From Mesorhizobium sp. 1M-11 (GTDB lineage Bacteria; Pseudomonadota; Alphaproteobacteria; Rhizobiales; Rhizobiaceae): 64,000 bases of DNA. The notes under the pieces were generated by a model. It worked only from the letters and a program-made list of their open reading frames with translations, was not told where the DNA came from and made no database searches. Position numbers and translations under genes: made by a program. Of the stretch, positions 23,722-32,092 are shown piece after piece (the first letter of the stretch is position 1; every line of letters starts with the position of its first letter). The stretch is from the NCBI RefSeq assembly GCF_001303895.1, contig NZ_LJSD01000001.1, forward strand, positions 62,001 through 126,000. Reading direction: 5' to 3'.

Positions 23722-24167
23722 CGAACCGTCCCGTTTTCGCTGGAAAGGGATGCCGTCTGTGCTGCTTCGTTTTTCTCAGCCTCGTGCCCACGGTCGGTCC
23801 CGCCGCTTTGGGCAATGAGCACAGTGCCAACGCAGATGAAGGCGATACCGGCTATCCGCCAGGCATTCAGGTCCTCCTTGAAAACGAAATAAGCGAAGAC
23901 CGCCACGGCGACATAGGCAAGACTGAGAAAGGGATAGGCAAAGGACAACTCAACCTTGGACAGGACGTAGAGATGCGATGCCATCGAGATGACGAAGGTG
24001 CAAAGGCCAAGGAACACCCACGGGCTGAAGACGATCTGTAAAAGCCTGATGATCGGGTTGACACCATCGAACGAAATCGGCCCGAGCGACATCATGCCTT
24101 GTTTCAGCATGAGCTGTGCGGCGGCGTTGGTCATCACCGTGAACAATATGAAGGCTATATATTTCAT
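23718..24167 (-). CDS. EamA/SMR-type small transporter, ArnE-like flippase candidate
   Basis: A 149-residue protein with four hydrophobic helices (residues 2-22, 42-62, 70-92, 96-115), the size of EmrE/ArnE half-transporters. ATG 24167 fits a GGGGA RBS better than ATG 24185. ArnE/ArnF flip undecaprenyl-phosphate-Ara4N across the inner membrane. Its tight coupling to the epimerase suggests it flips a lipid-linked sugar. A partner of the heterodimer is not visible in the window. The C-terminal 35 residues are polar and unrelated to the membrane domain. Confidence 0.75.
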   Translation of the reverse strand: MKYIAFILFTVMTNAAAQLMLKQGMMSLGPISFDGVNPIIRLLQIVFSPWVFLGLCTFVISMASHLYVLSKVELSFAYPFLSLAYVAVAVFAYFVFKEDLNAWRIAGIAFICVGTVLIAQSGGTDRGHEAEKNEAAQTASLSSENGTVR

Positions 24168-24286
24168 GTCGTCCCCAGAGCCCATCTCTCGTCTATTGCA
24201 AAGCTGAAAATAATCCGTGAAACGGAATCTATATTTTCAGATCGTCCTGGTTGTATTCTGTTTACCTGCGTCGGAATGAGGCCCTG

Positions 24287-25651
24287 TCATTCAGCCGCTT
24301 CGGACAGGCCGCTGCGCTGCGGGCCCAGCCGTTGAGCGGTGCGCGCCCAGAAACTCGACAGAAAGGCCGGATCACGGACCGCTTCCAGCCGCCGCCAATC
24401 GGGAAACGAGGCTGCGAAGGTTTCCGCGCTCATGCGCGCATCCTTGTAGGGATTGACCGCCCCGCCTGCCGTGACTGCTATGCGATCAAGTTCGGCAAGC
24501 AATGCCAGGGTCTTTTGACCTCGGTTTGGAAAATCGAGCGTCAACGTGTAGCCGGGACGAGGGAAAGACAGCATCCCGGGTGAGCGGACGGTGCCGAAGC
24601 GCTTCAGCACGGTCAGGAACGAACCCTGCCCGGCGCGCTTTGCGGCCGCCAGCAACGCTGGCACGGCTTCACGTGCCGCCTCGCCGGGAACGACGCTTTG
24701 ATGTTGATAAAGACCAGTTGGTCCATAAAGCCGGTTCCAGTCACGCACGCCGTCGAGCGGAAAGAAGAACCCCTGATATCCAACCCTGTGCGGATCGCTT
24801 GCTCTACCCTTTTTCCACCGATAGGCGGTGTTGAACATCTTCAGGAACGGCCGGTTGAGAACCGTGACCGGCGGCTGGAAGGGCACCGAGAAACGCCGGC
24901 CCGGCTTTGGCGCCCCATGCGAACCGTGGTCGGCATGATTGCCTGTGAACAGCAGGCCACGGCCCAGGCGACGGCCACTGGCCAACTGGTCGATCCACGC
25001 CACCGCATATTCGTTGGCCTGGTCTGCGGCTTCGGCAAGATCGAAATATTCCGCAAGATTGCCAAACCGGGTCACCGTTTCCAGAACATCCAGCGACGGC
25101 ACCCGCATCAGACGGATTGTGGCGGACAGGATCAAGCCCGTGAGCCCCATACCCCCGATTGTTGCCCAGAACAGGCGAGTATTCTGGGTTTCTGAGCAGG
25201 TAAGAACATGACCGTCCGAACGCAGCAGCGTGAAGGCTTCTACGTGGCAGCCGAAGGTGCCGCGCCGATGATGGTTCTTGCCGTGCACGTCGTTCGCGAT
25301 GGCACCGCCAAGCGTCACGAACTGGGTGCCGGGCACAACGGGTGGGAAAAATCCGAACGGTGCGGCATAAGCGATGATGTCTGCGAGCAGCACGCCGGCA
25401 TCTGCCTCGAGCAAGCCTGTTTCGTCGTTGAAGGAGTGTACTCTGGTCAATGACCGCATATCGACAAGCGTGCCCGAGACGTTCTGGCACGTATCGCCAT
25501 AGGAACGGCCGTTGCCATATGCGAGCAGTGAATCCGGGCGCGCGCTGCCACTCTTCAGCAGCGCGACAGCGTCGGCTGCCGAAATGACCTTCGTGGCCGG
25601 CGGTGTCGCCCTGCCGAAACTCTGGAAACGACTTGAGTTCAATTCGGCCAC
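24287..25651 (-). CDS. DprE1-like FAD-linked oxidase
   Basis: A 454-residue FAD-binding_4 (VAO family) oxidase. GNGRSYGD (46-53) and GGAIANDVHGKNHHRRGTFG (115-134) match the FAD-binding blocks of mycobacterial DprE1, which oxidises the 2'-OH of decaprenyl-phosphoryl-ribose. The conserved Lys near the active site is in PYKDAR (Lys403). The DprE1 Cys387 site (WNxCVDFP) is YTLTLDFP here, with Thr371 in its place. Start is GTG 25651 with AGGAG almost touching it; the gene overlaps the 3' end of the HAD-UbiA gene by 13 bases. Confidence 0.85.
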   Translation of the reverse strand: MAELNSSRFQSFGRATPPATKVISAADAVALLKSGSARPDSLLAYGNGRSYGDTCQNVSGTLVDMRSLTRVHSFNDETGLLEADAGVLLADIIAYAAPFGFFPPVVPGTQFVTLGGAIANDVHGKNHHRRGTFGCHVEAFTLLRSDGHVLTCSETQNTRLFWATIGGMGLTGLILSATIRLMRVPSLDVLETVTRFGNLAEYFDLAEAADQANEYAVAWIDQLASGRRLGRGLLFTGNHADHGSHGAPKPGRRFSVPFQPPVTVLNRPFLKMFNTAYRWKKGRASDPHRVGYQGFFFPLDGVRDWNRLYGPTGLYQHQSVVPGEAAREAVPALLAAAKRAGQGSFLTVLKRFGTVRSPGMLSFPRPGYTLTLDFPNRGQKTLALLAELDRIAVTAGGAVNPYKDARMSAETFAASFPDWRRLEAVRDPAFLSSFWARTAQRLGPQRSGLSEAAE

Positions 25652-27078
25652 GCTCCTGCAACCAACAGCGCCGCGCCGATCAGCACGAAAACCTGGCTGC
25701 GCCAGTCACGAATGATAAAGACGACGGGATCATCATGCATCTCGCCGCGGCGGGCGAGGATCCAGATGCGCATCGCCAAATACAAAATGATCGGCGGCAA
25801 AGGCCAGATCATCCACGGATGCGGGTAAAGGCCACGCATCTCGGTGCTGTCCATATAGAGCGCCAACACCAGTGCGGAAGAGAATGCCGAAGCCAGGCCG
25901 GCTTGCGCGATGACGTCATGATCTTCGGCACGATAGCCACGGCCGGCAATCCGTTCGCCAGGCGCTGGTGTCGAGGTTCGCAACTCGACGAAACGCTTCA
26001 CCAGCGCCAGGGACAGGAAGAAGAAGATCGAAAATGCAAGCAGCCAGAAGGACACTTCCACGCCCGTGGCGGCGGCACCAGCCAGAACCCTTACCGTATA
26101 GAGACCGGCAAGCGTGAGCACATCCACGAGCAGCATGCGTTTCAACGCCAGCGAATAGGCCAGCGTGATCACCGTGTAACCGACGAGCACGGCACCAAAG
26201 ACAGGCACCAGCGTCAGACTGACAGCGACGCCAATGGCAAGCAGGACGATGATCGATCCGATGCCGAAAGGAATGGAGAGCGTGCCCGCGGCAAAGGGCC
26301 GATCACGCTTGGTCGGATGGCGGCGATCCAATGGCAGGTCGAAGAAGTCATTGACGATGTATATGGCTGACGCGACCGCGCTGAAGGCGATAAAGGCCAT
26401 CAGCGTCTGCCACAGCATCATTGGATTGAAATATTCGGCCGAAAGCACCATCGGTACTGCGATGAGCCCATTCTTGGCCCATTGGTGCACACGAAGCATC
26501 CCGAATACGGTCTTCAGAGACCGCTCAGGGCCTGGCACCAGTTCGCCACCGTTCCTGTCTTGCCAACGCTTGGCAGCGCGGTCCGGTGCCACGACGATGG
26601 CGTTGCGCGCAGCGTCGAAGACCTTGAGATCGTGGCGGCTATTGCCGGCATAGTCGAAGCCACCGTCGCCATAGAGGGCCACCAGCGCGCTGCGTTTCTT
26701 GACCGAGGTCAGGTTGTCGGTGCCGTCTGTGGCGATCACCCTGTCGAAGATGCCGAGATGGGTCGCGATTGCTTCTGCGAATTTGCGTGGTGTGCCAGTG
26801 GCAAGCACGAGCTTTCGCCCATCCGCCCACTCAGCGCGGAGTCTGGAAAGCAGCGATTCGCGATAGGGCAAAATTGCGGGATCGATATCGATACGGCTGG
26901 CGATTTCCTGCTTCAATCGGGCAGGACCGCCGACCAACCAGACAGGAATGAGAAGGAGATAAAGCGGATTCTTCTTGAGAAGGACGAACAGTCCTTCCCA
27001 CAGGAGATCGGTCGCAAGCAAGGTGCCGTCCAGATCGACAGCAAGTGGCGTTGCGTTCCTGTCAGAGCGCGCATCCAT
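25639..27078 (-). CDS. HAD phosphatase-UbiA prenyltransferase fusion
   Basis: A 479-residue fusion. Residues 10-190 are a HAD phosphatase (DLDGTLLATD at 15-24, TGTP near 94, GNSRHDLKVF near 145-154). Residues 195-479 are a UbiA prenyltransferase with NDFFDLPLDRRHPTKRDRPF (243-262) and about eight membrane helices. The closest known logic is mycobacterial Rv3806c (phosphoribosyl transfer to polyprenyl phosphate) plus Rv3807c (removal of the 5-phosphate); here both are on one chain. ATG 27078 is chosen by domain start; a GTG at 27171 adds 31 non-conserved residues. Confidence 0.88.
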   Translation of the reverse strand: MDARSDRNATPLAVDLDGTLLATDLLWEGLFVLLKKNPLYLLLIPVWLVGGPARLKQEIASRIDIDPAILPYRESLLSRLRAEWADGRKLVLATGTPRKFAEAIATHLGIFDRVIATDGTDNLTSVKKRSALVALYGDGGFDYAGNSRHDLKVFDAARNAIVVAPDRAAKRWQDRNGGELVPGPERSLKTVFGMLRVHQWAKNGLIAVPMVLSAEYFNPMMLWQTLMAFIAFSAVASAIYIVNDFFDLPLDRRHPTKRDRPFAAGTLSIPFGIGSIIVLLAIGVAVSLTLVPVFGAVLVGYTVITLAYSLALKRMLLVDVLTLAGLYTVRVLAGAAATGVEVSFWLLAFSIFFFLSLALVKRFVELRTSTPAPGERIAGRGYRAEDHDVIAQAGLASAFSSALVLALYMDSTEMRGLYPHPWMIWPLPPIILYLAMRIWILARRGEMHDDPVVFIIRDWRSQVFVLIGAALLVAGAWPN

Positions 27079-27235
27079 GGCTTCGTTGTCCCACCCACCC
27101 AGGCTACCATAAGCAGCCGTCGGACCGGATATAGTGGCGGGACACATTACCGAGCGCTGAAAAGACCCCACAAAACAGGTGCCCGCCGTCCTGTTTTGCC
27201 GGTCGTCGTTAAGTGGAGCTTACCACAAAAGAATA

Positions 27236-27260
27236 AAGGCCGGACAGATGTCCGGCCTTA
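27236..27260 (-). terminator. Rho-independent terminator
   Basis: 10-bp arms (AAGGCCGGAC / GTCCGGCCTT), 4-base loop; on the minus strand followed by TTTATTCTTTT. Terminates the small gene ending at 27286. Confidence 0.8.
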
Positions 27261-27285
27261 TCCCTTCAAAGCCCGCGTTTCGCGC

Positions 27286-27549
27286 CTATTTTACGGTCGC
27301 ATTGCCACCCGAGATCACGATCGTCTCGGAACCGGTCAGCGCTTCGAGATCGCCATTGGGCAAGGTCACGAAACAGCCGCTCGCGCAGAACTCTACAGTC
27401 TCGCCGCCCGCAAGCGTCAACTCGCTCTTGCCGCCGCCTTCGGTCACGATCAGCGTGCGGGTCTCATTGTCCTTGTTGACGGCGCTGGCCGTATGGCCCA
27501 CCTCGCTCGCGGCTATGAGAGCGACGGCGGCGATGAGGATCTTCCACAT
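27286..27549 (-). CDS. small secreted protein, unknown
   Basis: An 87-residue protein with a signal peptide (MWKILIAAVALIAASEVGHTASA) and a beta-rich mature part containing two Cys (EFCASGCFVTL) that could form a disulfide. ATG 27549 was chosen for the signal peptide. A single-gene unit with its own terminator; no family recognised. It resembles short periplasmic proteins often found in Hyphomicrobiales. Confidence 0.65.
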   Translation of the reverse strand: MWKILIAAVALIAASEVGHTASAVNKDNETRTLIVTEGGGKSELTLAGGETVEFCASGCFVTLPNGDLEALTGSETIVISGGNATVK

Positions 27550-27688
27550 TGCAATTCCGGTGTTTCCACCGCCTCTGTTGCGTTCGCGAGGCATTTTCGC
27601 CCTTCGCAATCAAGCTTATAGGACAATCAAGCTGAACCGCAACTGAATGCCTCATTCATGCCGCAATCGGTTGAAGCTGGCGTGAAAG

Positions 27689-30307
27689 CTAGCTCGGATC
27701 AGGCCGGCGCGCTCGGCGACGACCCCTCGGTTGACTGCGCTCCTCCTCTTCCTTCGCTGCCTGTTCCTCCGCATGCAGCGCCTCGGTCTTGTCGTCGTCG
27801 ATCGGCCAAGGCTCCTTGTCCGCATGAGGCATCTGCTGACGCGGCGCCGACGGGATCTCGATGCCTTCCGCGCCAAAAGCATCCATGATGGCAAAACGGA
27901 TATCGTTCTGCACCGAACCGCCGTTCAGGATGTCGGCGAGGAAGACACGGATTTCGAACTCCAGTGCATTCGTGCCGAAATTGACGAATTGCACGAAAGG
28001 TTCCGGATTTTTCAACACCAGTTGGTGCCCGCGTGCGATCTCGAGCAGGACTTCGTGCACACGCCGGACATCCGAACCATAGGCAACACCGACCTTGATC
28101 TCGACCCGGCCGAGCTTGTTGCGGTGTGTCCAGTTGCCGACAGCGCTGTTGATCAGATTGGAGTTCGGCAGGATCACCGACTGGCGCTGGAAGGTTTCGA
28201 TTTCGGTTGCACGAACGCTGATCTTTTTGACGGTTCCGCTGACGTCGCCGGCCACGATCCAGTCGCCAACCTTGAACGGCCGCTCGGCAAGGAGGATCAG
28301 GCCGGAGACGAAGTTGGAGACCACGTTCTGGAGACCGAAACCGAGACCGAGGGAAAGACCACCGGCAATCAGGGCAAGGTTGGACAGGTTGATGCCCGCC
28401 GATGAGACCCCGACGACCGCCGCCAGGGCAACACCGGCATAGCCGACCACAAGCCGGATCGAGTTGCGCACGCCGGTATCGACCTTGCCGCGCGCCATGA
28501 CGGAATCGTCGAGCCAGGACTGGAACCAGCGCGTCAGGAAGTAGCCGAGGATGAAGACGATGACGCCCGTCAGGATGCCGAACAGCGAAATGGTCACGGA
28601 TCCGACCGTGACGCCCATCGCGATCCTGTAGGCCCAGGCCTGGATATCGGCGAACTGGAAGCCCCACATCAAAAGCAGCATTGGCAGGAAAACGACGACG
28701 ATCAGCAGATTGAGGGCAATGCTTGTTGCCAACCCCAGCTGATCAAGCGTGCCCTCCTCCAAACTTGTTCGACCGGCGATCCAGCGTCCCACCGAGGTTT
28801 CCGCGAAACCGCCCTCGGCGCCGATGGCCCGCGCTGACAGGAAGCCGATATAGGCGGTGATGAGGAGCGTGCTGGTCACCACGATCTGACCCGCCAGGAA
28901 ATTGGCGAAACCGATATAGCCAAGCAGAGCTGCGACGATCGTTATGGTCCCAAGCGCATAGGCAAGGAACCGTAGCCAGGCCGGCCACGGCCGCCATTCG
29001 CCCGACTTCGTGCGAAACGGTCGCACCAGACCCATCATGATCAGGATCAGGCCGACGATAACGGTGGCGACAAAGCTGCGCCCAACGGTAAGCGACAGAG
29101 GCGAGCCCATCTGCTCGTTCACCACGGCCAGGAAGCCATTGACGCCGAGCACCACCGCCATGGCGGTGGACAATGCCACTAGCCAGCGCGCGGGGCCGGA
29201 TTCGACTGGAATCAGCCGCCAGTTGGGTACGTTTGGGGAGAGCGCGGCATTGGTGAGGCGATAAACGCAGAACACGATCAGGACGACGCCAATGATCGAG
29301 CGCAGGAAGAGGCCGATATCACCTCTCAGCACCGCATAATAATCGTAGAAGAAATAGGCCAACGTCAGGAAGACACCGAGGCCGAACGTCGGCAGCAAGG
29401 TTGACCAGAACGCAGCCGACAGGCGGCTGAGATAGGTCGGTTCCTCGACAGTCGGGTCGGGCTCGAAGATACGCCCGAAGATGCGCCGCACCACGATATG
29501 CAAGACCAGAGCGGCCGCCAACGCCATGAGCGTTGCCACAAGCGCGGCCTGGTATTTGAATTTCAGGACGAACGAGAACCAAGACGAAACGGCGCTGTAC
29601 AGATTGGAGAATTCGGCGTTCGCGTCGACGGCAAGCTTGGTGCTCAAAAGATCATTCAGCGCATAACGCTTGGTCAGCGTCTTTCGGAATAACTCGCCAC
29701 GTAGGGTGGAAATCTTGTCGCCCATCGTCGCGATACGGACAGAAAGCGTCTGAGCACCCGCGACGACGGCATTGATCTCCGCTTTTTCGGTCGTCAGCGC
29801 CTTTCGTTCCGTGGCGACGATATCCGGCTCCGCCGGCTGGCCTTGGGCAGGCGGTGCCCCGAGTTGCTCAAGCCTGGCGTTGATTTCCGTCAGCCGCGGG
29901 CGGAAGACTGTCGCGGTATCGAGAGCCTGCCGGGAAAGCTCCTCCAACTGCGTTCGGATGTCGACCAACGCGCCATCGTCATCCTGGTTGTCGTCGATCT
30001 GTTTGGCGAAGCCGTCAGTCTTGGCCACCAGAGCCTTGAGCGCTTTCTGTTGCTCCGTGATGAGCCCATCTGAGGGTAGCGTCTGTTCCGGTGTGGCTTG
30101 CGGCGCCGCAGGTGCAGCCTGAGTCGACGGCTGTCCAGGTTGAGCGGTCCCGTTCGGTGCGGCTTGCGGCGGTGCGGCTTGTTGAGCCGGGGCGGCTGGC
30201 TGGGCGGTTTCGCCAAGCAACGGAATGTCGACCTGCGCCAGCACCAGTGCCGGCATCGCCGCGGTGAGAACCAGGGTCAGCAAAAGACGGACAAATCGAA
30301 ACAGCAT
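27689..30307 (-). CDS. MscK-like mechanosensitive channel (DUF3772 + MscS)
   Basis: An 872-residue protein: signal peptide (1-24), a Pro/Ala/Gln-rich linker, a DUF3772-like periplasmic coiled region (about 80-230), some ten membrane segments, then the MscS pore and beta domain (GLSLGLGFGLQNVVSNFVSG, AERPFKVGDWI, SVILPNSNLINSAVGNW). Gates in response to membrane tension to release solutes during osmotic downshift. The C-terminal tail is acidic then Arg-rich. ATG 30307 fits the signal peptide. It shares a 214-base divergent region with soxB. Confidence 0.88.
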   Translation of the reverse strand: MLFRFVRLLLTLVLTAAMPALVLAQVDIPLLGETAQPAAPAQQAAPPQAAPNGTAQPGQPSTQAAPAAPQATPEQTLPSDGLITEQQKALKALVAKTDGFAKQIDDNQDDDGALVDIRTQLEELSRQALDTATVFRPRLTEINARLEQLGAPPAQGQPAEPDIVATERKALTTEKAEINAVVAGAQTLSVRIATMGDKISTLRGELFRKTLTKRYALNDLLSTKLAVDANAEFSNLYSAVSSWFSFVLKFKYQAALVATLMALAAALVLHIVVRRIFGRIFEPDPTVEEPTYLSRLSAAFWSTLLPTFGLGVFLTLAYFFYDYYAVLRGDIGLFLRSIIGVVLIVFCVYRLTNAALSPNVPNWRLIPVESGPARWLVALSTAMAVVLGVNGFLAVVNEQMGSPLSLTVGRSFVATVIVGLILIMMGLVRPFRTKSGEWRPWPAWLRFLAYALGTITIVAALLGYIGFANFLAGQIVVTSTLLITAYIGFLSARAIGAEGGFAETSVGRWIAGRTSLEEGTLDQLGLATSIALNLLIVVVFLPMLLLMWGFQFADIQAWAYRIAMGVTVGSVTISLFGILTGVIVFILGYFLTRWFQSWLDDSVMARGKVDTGVRNSIRLVVGYAGVALAAVVGVSSAGINLSNLALIAGGLSLGLGFGLQNVVSNFVSGLILLAERPFKVGDWIVAGDVSGTVKKISVRATEIETFQRQSVILPNSNLINSAVGNWTHRNKLGRVEIKVGVAYGSDVRRVHEVLLEIARGHQLVLKNPEPFVQFVNFGTNALEFEIRVFLADILNGGSVQNDIRFAIMDAFGAEGIEIPSAPRQQMPHADKEPWPIDDDKTEALHAEEQAAKEEEERSQPRGRRRARRPDPS

Positions 30308-30521
30308 AGACCGGCAACTCGCGAAGCAGCCATCAAGGCTGCGAAATCTTGCCCTTGATAGAGACGGCATTGGGGCGGAGCAAGCCGCTTCACGCGTGAG
30401 TACGCTGGTCGGTCAGTCGAAAAGCCGTGGCGCAATTCTGGCTTTGGCGGCAGGGCTGGCTCTATAGTCTCCTATTGAAATGGGCTATCCGAGCCGCATG
30501 CGGATTCGGGATGGAGTTGGC

Positions 30522-31781
30522 ATGGCGGAATATTCGGCTCTCTCGCTGCTGCGCAATGCGCTGTCCGGCAACAAGGATTGGAAGCCTGCATGGCGCAAAC
30601 CCGACCCCAAGGCTTCTTATGATGTCGTGATTGTCGGTGGCGGCGGGCACGGTCTTGCGACGGCCTATTATCTCGCCAAGGAGCACGGCATCACCAATGT
30701 CGCGGTGGTCGAAAAAGGTTATCTCGGCTCCGGCAATGTCGGCCGCAATACCACGGCTGTGCGTTCCAACTATCTGCTGCCGCCAAATACCCGCTTCTAC
30801 GAACACTCGATGAAGCTGTGGGAGAACCTTTCCCACGACCTCAACTATAATGTCATGTTCTCGCAACGCGGCGTGCTCAACCTCGCACACACGCCCGCCC
30901 AGTTCGACGACTATGCTCGTCGGGGCAACTCCATGCGTCACCAGGGCGTCGATGCCGAGTTGATGTCGGTTGCCGAGATCAAGCGGCTGATGCCGGCGAT
31001 CGATGTCTCGGCCAGTGCGCGTTTTCCCATTTTCGGCGGCCTGATGCAGCCGCGTGCCGGCACTGCCCGTCACGACGCCGTCGCGTGGGGCTATGCGCGC
31101 GGCGCCGACCGACGCGGCGTCGACATCCTGGAAAATTGCGAAGTCACCGGTTTCCTGCGTGATGGTGATCGCGTCACCGGCATTGTCACCACTCGCGGCG
31201 AAATCCGCGCCAGAAAAGTAGCTCTGGCTGCCGCCGGCAGCACCGGCCGCGTCATGCAGCTTGCCGGTATCGACCGGCTGCCGATCGAAAGCCACGTGCT
31301 GCAGGCCTTCGTCTCGGAATCGCTGAAGCCGTTCCTCGACACCGTCGTCACCTTCGGTATGGGTCATTTCTACATGGGCCAGTCCGACAAGGGAGGCCTG
31401 ATCTATGGCGGCGATCTCGACGGTTACAATTCCTATGCCCAACGCGGCAACCTGCCGATCGTGGAAGAGGTGATGGCAGAAATGCTGGCGCTGTTCCCGA
31501 GCCTTGCCAGCGTGCGTATGCTGCGCTCCTGGGCGGGTGTGTGCGACATGTCTATGGACGGTTCCCCCATCATCACGACGGGGCCCTTGCCCGGCATGTA
31601 TCTCAATTGTGGCTGGTGCTACGGCGGCTTCAAGGCGACCCCGGCCTCAGGCTTCTGCTTTGCCCACACCATCGCACGCGATGAGCCGCACGACCTCAAC
31701 GCTGCCTTCACGCTTGACCGCTTCCATCGTGGCGCGGTCATCGACGAGAAGGGCCAGGGCGCCACGCCCCGCCTGCATTAG
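30522..31781 (+). CDS. soxB: sarcosine oxidase beta subunit
   Basis: A 419-residue FAD/FMN DAO-family subunit of heterotetrameric sarcosine oxidase, which oxidises sarcosine to glycine, passes the C1 unit to THF and makes H2O2. FAD motif is VVIVGGGGHGLATAYYLA; the His that binds FMN covalently is in the TARHDAVAWG block. GGAG lies 9 bases before ATG 30522; an upstream ATG at 30480 is rejected. First gene of soxBDAG, 8 bases before soxD. Confidence 0.93.
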   Translation: MAEYSALSLLRNALSGNKDWKPAWRKPDPKASYDVVIVGGGGHGLATAYYLAKEHGITNVAVVEKGYLGSGNVGRNTTAVRSNYLLPPNTRFYEHSMKLWENLSHDLNYNVMFSQRGVLNLAHTPAQFDDYARRGNSMRHQGVDAELMSVAEIKRLMPAIDVSASARFPIFGGLMQPRAGTARHDAVAWGYARGADRRGVDILENCEVTGFLRDGDRVTGIVTTRGEIRARKVALAAAGSTGRVMQLAGIDRLPIESHVLQAFVSESLKPFLDTVVTFGMGHFYMGQSDKGGLIYGGDLDGYNSYAQRGNLPIVEEVMAEMLALFPSLASVRMLRSWAGVCDMSMDGSPIITTGPLPGMYLNCGWCYGGFKATPASGFCFAHTIARDEPHDLNAAFTLDRFHRGAVIDEKGQGATPRLH

Positions 31782-31789
31782 GACTGATC

Positions 31790-32092
31790 ATGCTGCTCAC
31801 CTGCCCCTATTGCGGCCCGCGGGACGTGTCCGAATTCACCTATCAGGGCGACGGCAACCGCCAGCGCCCTGCCCCCAATTCGCAGGACCTGCAAGCCTGG
31901 AACGAATATGTCTACGATCGGCAGAACCCTGCCGGTGACCACAACGAGATCTGGCAGCACTCCGGCGGCTGCCGCAGCCACATTCGCGTGATCCGCAACA
32001 CGGTATCTCATGTCACCTCAAGCACCGTGCCGGTGCGCGGCGCCGTCCATCATCGTTCAACCGAGCGGCGTAAGCCGGGAGCCAAGGCATGA
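31790..32092 (+). CDS. soxD: sarcosine oxidase delta subunit
   Basis: A 100-residue subunit with the zinc site CPYC near the N-terminus and His/Cys in WQHSGGCRSH. It is structural in the enzyme. The stop overlaps the soxA start (ATGA). Confidence 0.93.
   Translation: MLLTCPYCGPRDVSEFTYQGDGNRQRPAPNSQDLQAWNEYVYDRQNPAGDHNEIWQHSGGCRSHIRVIRNTVSHVTSSTVPVRGAVHHRSTERRKPGAKA

Noticed and set aside
19386-27078. Nod-factor arabinosylation cluster (noeCHOP-type)
   Set aside because: Similar enzyme logic, but no nod, noe or nol genes or nod box are visible and an aminotransferase and flippase are added; a surface glycan role is more likely.
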